Below are positions 59,142 through 64,000 of a DNA stretch of 64,000 nt, in pieces (the first letter of the stretch is position 1; each line of letters begins with the position of its first letter). The stretch is from AC-37 sp036389295 (GTDB lineage: Bacteria; Actinomycetota; Thermoleophilia; Solirubrobacterales; Thermoleophilaceae). Position numbers and translations under genes: made by a program. The stretch spans positions 1-64,000 of the forward strand of contig DASVQB010000059.1 of the NCBI GenBank assembly GCA_036389295.1. The letters are read 5' to 3'. The notes below the pieces were generated by a model. That model was not told the origin of the DNA and searched no databases. It saw only the letters and a list, made by a program, of their open reading frames with translations.

Positions 59142-60674
59142 TCATCCCCCGCGCCACAGGCGCCGCGCCTTGGCGAAGGCCTGCGCGCCCGCGCGCCGTC
59201 CCGCCGCTCGGCCGTCGAGGTCGCCGTCCTCGAAGTGGATCCCGCCGTAGCGGCGCGACATCCCGGCCTCGTCCGCGGCCTCCGAGAACGTCCTCCACCT
59301 GAGCGTGACGTCCTCGAGCGGCGTGACCCCGGGCTCCACGAGCGAGCTGCCCGCCCTGCGGGTCGCCGACGCGCCGAACCGGTCGCTGCCGGTGAAGCGG
59401 CGCAGCACCTCCGCGCCGGCCGCGCTGAAGCAGCTGTGTCCCGAGAGGTACTCGGGGAACGGCGGCGTCGGGAACCACGACGGCTGGTAGGGAAGCCAGT
59501 CGCCGCCGCTCGCGAGCTCGGTCCGAATGGCGGTGATCGGTCGCACCGAGTCGAACGCACGCTTGGAGTCCCAGGCCACGATCCCGGCGTCGAAGACGGC
59601 GTTCGTCAGCGCGAAGAAGAGCTTCACCGCCTCGTCGACGTCGTGGCGGTCGCGGTGCGAGACGTACTGCGCGAACAGGTTCCAGTGCCCTGGCGGAAGC
59701 TCGGAGTTCGGGCCGTCGGCCCAGTACTCGGCGATCGCCACCTGCCGGTCGGTGAGGCGCCGCTCGGCGCCGAAGACCTTCTCGCACTGGGTCGTGTACC
59801 GCCTGGTGCCGAACTTCGCGGGTCCGCGCCGGGACCGGAACTGGTGGCTGCTTCTCAGGGCGAACGGCTTGACCCGGTACCAGTGCGGACCGACGAACGC
59901 GGGCGTGACCTGGACGCCGGCCCTGTTGAGGTACGTGAGCGGCTGCCAGCGGCTCGGGTCCCGCACGGCGGCGCGGTCGAACGGCTCGAGCAGGTTCATC
60001 GGGGCGTTGACCGGCGCGTAGCCGGTGTAGTCGCTGTACGGGACGCCCCTGACGCCGTTACGCGCCTGCCCGAGCTGGTTCGAGCCGTCGCGATGGCGAG
60101 CATCGAGCACCGCGAGGGCGGCCAGGTTGCCGATGCCGCTCGGCCCGCCGAGCTTGATCGACTGGTCCCCGGGGTCGTACCCGAGGCGGTTCATGAGCGG
60201 GTCGAACACGGTCGCCTTGCTCCCCGGCAGCAGGTCGACGGCCGCGCGGTACGCGGCGAAGCTGATCGCCTTGCTCTTGCTCTCGCGCGTGCGCTGCCGG
60301 CGCGGCCGTCGCAGCGCGCTTCCCAGCCGCGTTCCGACCGCGCGCGCGTCGTACGCCGCCCAGGCGTCGTACATGCAGGTGTGCACGATCGCGAGCGCGC
60401 GGGCCACCATCGGCGGACCGAGCGTGGACCTGCGCACTCCCTCGAGGGCGGCTTCGTTCCAGGCCAGCACGACGTTGTCGACCGGCGCGCCGGCGGCGGC
60501 GGCGCCGCGAAGCCACGGGGGGGCGGCGAGGAGCGCGCCGGCGGCGCCCGCCGTCGCCAGGAGCCGTCGCCGCGAGATCGCGCCCTCCCAGGGGTCGGCG
60601 TGGAGCCAGACGCCGGAGGCCAGGGACCGCCCGTCCCGGTCGCCTCCTCGACTCCCCTCGTGTACGTCGAGCAT
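59142..60674 (-). CDS. Tat-exported vanadium-haloperoxidase/PAP2-family protein
   Basis: 510 residues. Tat signal SRRRLLATAGAAGALLAAP at residues 34-55. The phosphate/vanadate-binding motifs of vanadium haloperoxidases and type-2 phosphatases are in order: WDSKRAFDSVRPITAI (Lys and Arg), PEYLSGHSCFSAAGAEVL (Ser-Gly-His), and MSRRYGGIHFEDGD (Arg and His). The long helical N-terminal half (LAWNEAALEGVRRSTLGPPMVARALAIVHTCMYDAW) is typical of the bacterial branch. It may oxidise halides or hydrolyse phosphate esters. It overlaps or nearly overlaps the UnbV gene and probably heads that operon. Confidence 0.88.
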   Translation of the reverse strand: MLDVHEGSRGGDRDGRSLASGVWLHADPWEGAISRRRLLATAGAAGALLAAPPWLRGAAAAGAPVDNVVLAWNEAALEGVRRSTLGPPMVARALAIVHTCMYDAWAAYDARAVGTRLGSALRRPRRQRTRESKSKAISFAAYRAAVDLLPGSKATVFDPLMNRLGYDPGDQSIKLGGPSGIGNLAALAVLDARHRDGSNQLGQARNGVRGVPYSDYTGYAPVNAPMNLLEPFDRAAVRDPSRWQPLTYLNRAGVQVTPAFVGPHWYRVKPFALRSSHQFRSRRGPAKFGTRRYTTQCEKVFGAERRLTDRQVAIAEYWADGPNSELPPGHWNLFAQYVSHRDRHDVDEAVKLFFALTNAVFDAGIVAWDSKRAFDSVRPITAIRTELASGGDWLPYQPSWFPTPPFPEYLSGHSCFSAAGAEVLRRFTGSDRFGASATRRAGSSLVEPGVTPLEDVTLRWRTFSEAADEAGMSRRYGGIHFEDGDLDGRAAGRRAGAQAFAKARRLWRGG

Positions 60675-60779
60675 CCCCCGCCAGCCCTCTGAGCCTCGAT
60701 CCGCCCGCGCAGATCGATCGGCCGCGCAAGCTACTCCGCGCCCCCCCAGGAGGTCAAAGGATCACCCCCGGTTGGAGGG

Positions 60780-60796
60780 GCCCCCGAACGGGGGGC
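60780..60796 (-). terminator. Hairpin after the secreted protein gene at 60798
   Basis: cccccg-aa-cggggg stem flanked by more G/C just after the TAA stop (60798-60800). It shares cccccgaacgg with the palindrome at 25148-25184, so it may instead be a copy of a repeat family. Confidence 0.45.
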
Positions 60797-60797
60797 T

Positions 60798-61424
60798 TTA
60801 GCGGTGCCTCGGGCTGGCGAGCATCGAGGTCGTGCGCAGCTGCTCGATCCGGGCCGGGACCCTCCTAAGCCCCGTGCTCGCGCAGCCGGTGCCGATCTCC
60901 TCGAGCGTCAGCGGTCCGGCGAGCGGCGCGAGCAGAGGGTCCTGCGCGCGCGGATCGCGGTCGGAGATCGCGCCCACGAGCGCGCGCGCGACGATCACGG
61001 CGGACCCTCCGGCGTCTCCGTCCGCCTCGAGCACGGCCACGCCGCCCGCGCGCCGGTAGGCCAGGTCGCCGAAGAAGCGGCGCCGCGCGATGACGATCTC
61101 CACGCGGCCGCTCTGCACGCCGCCGCCGCACGACTGAACCCCGCGCAGGTGACCTATCACCGCGATCGGCGCGTCCTCGACCCGCCTCCCGTCGAGCGTC
61201 CCCGTGCAGGTCCCTCCGTCGAAGACGGCGTCCATCGCCGTGACGGTCGGCACCGCCCTGAGCGGCTTCTCCGGCCAGCTGGTGGCGCCGTCGAGTCCGG
61301 CGCAGGCGCCGGCGAACGTGTTGGTCCCGCCCTCGGCCGCCGCCCCGGCCGGGGCGAGCGAAGCCAGGACGAGCACCGCCAACGCGGTGATGGCGCCCCC
61401 TACGCTCCGCGCACGTCCGGACAA
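60798..61424 (-). CDS. Secreted protein of unknown function
   Basis: 208 residues. The TTG start at 61424 is preferred over a GTG at 61520 because GGGGAGG lies 5 bp upstream and the protein then begins with a clean signal peptide (SGRARSVGGAITALAVLVLASLAPAGAAA). The mature part is beta-rich, with two or more Cys pairs (GACAGLDG, GGTCTGTLDG, QSCGGGVQ, GTGCAST) and alternating strands (PIAVIGHLRG, GRVEIVIARRRFFG, GVAVLEADGD). No family recognised. It diverges from the PHM-like gene at 61538. Confidence 0.68.
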   Translation of the reverse strand: MSGRARSVGGAITALAVLVLASLAPAGAAAEGGTNTFAGACAGLDGATSWPEKPLRAVPTVTAMDAVFDGGTCTGTLDGRRVEDAPIAVIGHLRGVQSCGGGVQSGRVEIVIARRRFFGDLAYRRAGGVAVLEADGDAGGSAVIVARALVGAISDRDPRAQDPLLAPLAGPLTLEEIGTGCASTGLRRVPARIEQLRTTSMLASPRHR

Positions 61425-61524
61425 TTTCGCCTCCCCTTGCGAGCCCGGGATCCTACGCTCCTCCGCCCCGTCGCGCAGCGGGGCGTGAGCCGTCTCGCCC
61501 TCGAGATACGCGTTGAGCACTCTG

Positions 61525-61531
61525 TAATAAT
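61525..61531 (+). promoter_or_regulatory. Candidate -10 element before the PHM-like gene
   Basis: TAATAAT lies 6 nt before the ATG at 61538 in otherwise GC-rich DNA, and there is no ribosome-binding site. Together these suggest a leaderless message. No clear -35 box. Confidence 0.35.
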
Positions 61532-61537
61532 CGGCCG

Positions 61538-63400
61538 ATGCCGCCGCGCAGGGGGGCGGGATGGACGTTGGGCGCCTGGGCGCTCGCGATGGTGCTTGCG
61601 CCGAGCGCTCTCGCCGCGCCCGCGCCGCAGCCGGAGCCGGACACCGCCGTCGAGCTGCTTCCGCGGCCGTGCGCGTACGAGGGCGGCGACCCCGTCGAGA
61701 AGGCCACCTACAAGCGGGAGGGGTGGAGCGGGCCCGAGTACGTGCGCTACCCGGGCGCCTGCGAGCGGCTCCGGTTCGCGCAGGGGCCGATCGCGATCAA
61801 GCCCGGCCAGAACGACGTGCTGGCCGAGCCGATCGCGATCCAGAAGCCGCTCCGGGACGGTTACGTCACCCGCATGAGGCCGAACCTCGTGCGCGCGGAC
61901 GGCTCGGTGCCGCCGCTCGAGGACCTGCACCTCCACCACATGGGGATCGTCTCGGAGCCGAACTACGGGACCGACTCGCCCTATCCCGGGATCGGGCTGC
62001 CGTTCTTCGCCGCCGGCGAGGAGAAGACGATCGCGTTGTTCCCCCGCGGCTACGGGTTGGCGATCAAGGGCACCGACCAGTGGGCCATGCTCTACATGGT
62101 CCACTCGGCGATCAGCAGGACGGTCGAGGTGTACATCACCTACGACATCGACTTCGTCCCCCAGGAGAAGGCGGAGGCGATCGGGCTGAGGCGCGTCCAC
62201 CCGCTCTGGCTCGACGTGCGCCCGCAGGACATCGCCTACCCGGTGTTCAACGTCCAGCGCGCCTTCGGCGGCGCGGACGGGCGGTGCACGTGGCCGCGCG
62301 AGAAGTGCGCGTCATTCGACCCGTGGGGGAGGGACTTCATCGGGCAGGGCGAGCCCGGCAACGGGAAGGGAGCCGACGTGCAGCTGCCGGCTCGCGGCGA
62401 GCGGCTCGGGCCGATCGAGAGCTTCACCGGCGGCACGCTCGTCGGGATGGGCGGGCACCTCCACCCGGGCGGCGTCCAGAACGAGGTCGACCTCGTCCGT
62501 CCGGGTCGCTCCGAGCTCGTGCGGCGCAAGCGCGGCCGCGACCGGGGCAGGCTGGTCCGGCGCCCGAGGGAGAGGGTGCGGATCTACACGGGCCGAGCCA
62601 CCTACTGGGACCGCAGGGACACGAGGAAGCCGGGCGGGCCGCCGACGTCCTGGGACTTCTCGATGACGTTCAACACGCTGCCCCAGTGGGGGGTGCGAGT
62701 CGAGCCGGGCGACGTGCTGCGGGTCAACGCTACGTACGACACCAGGTACCTCTCCACCTACGAGAACATGGGGACCGTGGTCGCGTGGATCGCGCCCGAC
62801 GACGCCAACGACAGGCCCACGGCGCCCGGGGTCGATCCGTTCAAGGCGGTGCTCGACCGCTCCACCGGCTGCCGCTCGCGGGGGCTGCGCGCCCGCCGGC
62901 GGAGCCTGTGCGACACGGGACCCCCCACGCACGGGCACCTGAAGGAGAGCGACAACCGCGGCGGCCCGGAGGGCAAGTGGGGAGACGTGCGCAGCGGCTC
63001 CCCGACGGACCGGGTCGACATCGTGGACTTCCTGTACGCGCCGGGCGACTTCTCGACGATCTCGATGACCGGCCTGCCGACGGTCAAGCTCGGCACCTCC
63101 CTCCAGTTCACCAACGAGGACGCGCACTCGATCTTCCACACGGTCACCTCGTGCGACTTCCCCTGCACGGGCCCGACCGGCACGTCCTACCCCCTGTCCG
63201 CGGGGAGGACGAGCAGCGGCCGGTCGCTCGACTTCGACTCGTCGGAGCTCGGCTTCGGAAGCCCCTTCGGGCCGGCCAGGCAGGCGGCTGCGTGGAGCCT
63301 CGGCGTGAGCCCCGAGCAGGACTTCCGGCCGGGCGAGGTCGTCACGTACTTCTGCCGCGTCCACCCCTCGATGCGGGGGGCGTTCGAGGTCACCGAGTGA
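61538..63400 (+). CDS. Secreted PHM-like copper domain fused to a cupredoxin
   Basis: 620 residues. Signal peptide 1-27 (cleavage after ALA). Middle region (about 60-430) resembles the two-domain copper type II ascorbate-dependent monooxygenase (PHM) fold: LEDLHLHHMGIV with His131, His133 and His134 and VGMGGHLHPGGVQNEVDL with a second HxH. The C-terminal about 130 residues are a cupredoxin: NEDAHSIFHTVTSC (His) and VTYFCRVHPSMRGAFEVTE (Cys-x2-His-x2-Met) give a complete type-1 copper site. It may therefore carry out copper redox chemistry outside the cell. The exact reaction is unknown. ATG start without ribosome-binding site. Confidence 0.78.
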   Translation: MPPRRGAGWTLGAWALAMVLAPSALAAPAPQPEPDTAVELLPRPCAYEGGDPVEKATYKREGWSGPEYVRYPGACERLRFAQGPIAIKPGQNDVLAEPIAIQKPLRDGYVTRMRPNLVRADGSVPPLEDLHLHHMGIVSEPNYGTDSPYPGIGLPFFAAGEEKTIALFPRGYGLAIKGTDQWAMLYMVHSAISRTVEVYITYDIDFVPQEKAEAIGLRRVHPLWLDVRPQDIAYPVFNVQRAFGGADGRCTWPREKCASFDPWGRDFIGQGEPGNGKGADVQLPARGERLGPIESFTGGTLVGMGGHLHPGGVQNEVDLVRPGRSELVRRKRGRDRGRLVRRPRERVRIYTGRATYWDRRDTRKPGGPPTSWDFSMTFNTLPQWGVRVEPGDVLRVNATYDTRYLSTYENMGTVVAWIAPDDANDRPTAPGVDPFKAVLDRSTGCRSRGLRARRRSLCDTGPPTHGHLKESDNRGGPEGKWGDVRSGSPTDRVDIVDFLYAPGDFSTISMTGLPTVKLGTSLQFTNEDAHSIFHTVTSCDFPCTGPTGTSYPLSAGRTSSGRSLDFDSSELGFGSPFGPARQAAAWSLGVSPEQDFRPGEVVTYFCRVHPSMRGAFEVTE

Positions 63401-63445
63401 CGCTCGGGGCCGCGTAGGGAAGCGGCGAGCGGCCGCGCCGGCGCG

Positions 63446-63958
63446 CTACGCCGCGATCGCGGACAGCTCGGCGGCGACGGCGTCGAGGTCGCCGCTCGTG
63501 CGCGCGCCGAGCACGCGCTCGAGCTCGCCCTCCAAGCCGGCGAGCGACAGGCGGTCGGCCACGTACAGGCGCGAGAGCGCGGCCATGAGCGCGACGGCGT
63601 CGTCGTGCGCCGCGGGGTCCGTCTCGCTCCGCGGCTCGCAGCCCGGCGGGCCGCCCGGCCAGCGGGGCGGCGCGTGGCCGTCGGCCGCGACCCTGGCCAG
63701 GTCCGCGCCCGTGACCTCGAGCTGGACCACCTGCTTGTAGATCGCCTTCACCTCCGGAGCGTCGACGAACACCCGCCGGCCGCGGAAGTCGACCACGAGG
63801 CCGTCGAAGAGCCTGTCCTCCGTGACCCGCGGCTCGACCACCCTGCCGATCGACCAGCCGTACAGGTCGTAGACGCGGTCGCCGCGGGCCACGGTCAGGT
63901 AGGAGGCCGGGTGGTCGAGCTGCTCGTCGACGATGTGGCGGGCGGTCGAGTTGGACAT
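63446..63958 (-). CDS. PRC-barrel-like protein with DUF1707-like C-terminus
   Basis: 170 residues. Residues 15-80 look like a PRC-barrel: YLTVARGDRVYDLYGWSIGRVVEPRVTEDRLFDGLVVDFRGRRVFVD. A Pro/Gly linker follows (APPRWPGGPPG). The last 55 residues (HDDAVALMAALSRLYVADRLSLAGLEGELERVLGARTSGDLDAVAAEL) match the short helical DUF1707/SHOCT-like domain. Cytoplasmic, no signal. PRC-barrels act in ribosome assembly and photosynthetic complexes, but this combination has no assigned role. Confidence 0.65.
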   Translation of the reverse strand: MSNSTARHIVDEQLDHPASYLTVARGDRVYDLYGWSIGRVVEPRVTEDRLFDGLVVDFRGRRVFVDAPEVKAIYKQVVQLEVTGADLARVAADGHAPPRWPGGPPGCEPRSETDPAAHDDAVALMAALSRLYVADRLSLAGLEGELERVLGARTSGDLDAVAAELSAIAA

Positions 63959-64000
63959 GGCGGTCTGGACGTCTGGTGCGGTCGCGCCACCTCTACATCG

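Noticed and set aside
52439..59560. A single open frame of over 2,300 codons on the minus strand
   Set aside because: Only its last 420 codons read as a protein (the GT4-type enzyme). The rest is low-complexity Arg/Ala/Gly/Pro sequence in a shifted frame of the membrane-protein and UnbV genes, caused by very high GC.
1..64000. tRNA, rRNA, CRISPR array or prophage
   Set aside because: No cloverleaf with a T-loop, no regularly spaced repeats, and no phage structural genes were seen.

Overview
The window is very GC-rich for most of its length, has dense 4-bp ATGA/GTGA gene overlaps, many GTG/TTG starts and many Sec/Tat-exported proteins. With an ECF42-type sigma factor, deazaflavin-type nitroreductases and CHRD and PHM-like copper proteins, this suggests a free-living actinobacterium, most likely of the Thermoleophilia/Solirubrobacterales type. 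That placement is inference; there is no rRNA marker here.

Region 1 (1-7.5 kb) is visibly lower in GC and looks acquired: a class III aminotransferase, an IS481-type transposase remnant, a hydantoinase/dihydropyrimidinase, and an ECF sigma factor paired with a PD-(D/E)XK-like protein. Three imperfect 22-24 bp repeats lie in and around it. Region 2 (5.7-19.2 kb) is rich in secreted proteins: three clan GH-A glycoside hydrolases (two close paralogues), an ECF42 sigma factor with its DGPF partner, three CHRD proteins (two with nearly identical 3' halves), an amidase and an M20 peptidase.

Region 3 (about 19.7-32.1 kb) is the most interesting part. It is a compact candidate biosynthetic cluster: a fatty acyl-AMP ligase diverges from an operon of MFS exporter, split PEP-dikinase-like pair, one-module NRPS (carrier, heterocyclization, cysteine-like adenylation, carrier, degenerate epimerization-like domain) and acyl-CoA dehydrogenase. 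The order of the dikinase pair resembles phenylphosphate synthase. No thioesterase is present. The predicted intermediate is an acyl-cysteine or acyl-thiazoline on a carrier; the product and its release are unknown.

Region 4 (32-43.3 kb) holds accessory metabolism and repair: a PhoX-like protein, a molybdopterin oxidoreductase that has lost all four N-terminal Fe-S ligands, CMD, SDR and AKR enzymes, a stand-alone LigD-type polymerase and exonuclease III. Region 5 (43.3-60.7 kb) is a cell-surface/exopolysaccharide region: glycosyltransferases, a Wzx-like flippase, a polysaccharide deacetylase, two GH26-like enzymes, a lysyl-oxidase-like protein, large membrane proteins, an ASPIC/UnbV FG-GAP protein and a vanadium-haloperoxidase-like Tat protein. 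The window ends with a PHM-like/cupredoxin fusion and a PRC-barrel/DUF1707-like protein. I saw no tRNA, rRNA or CRISPR array.
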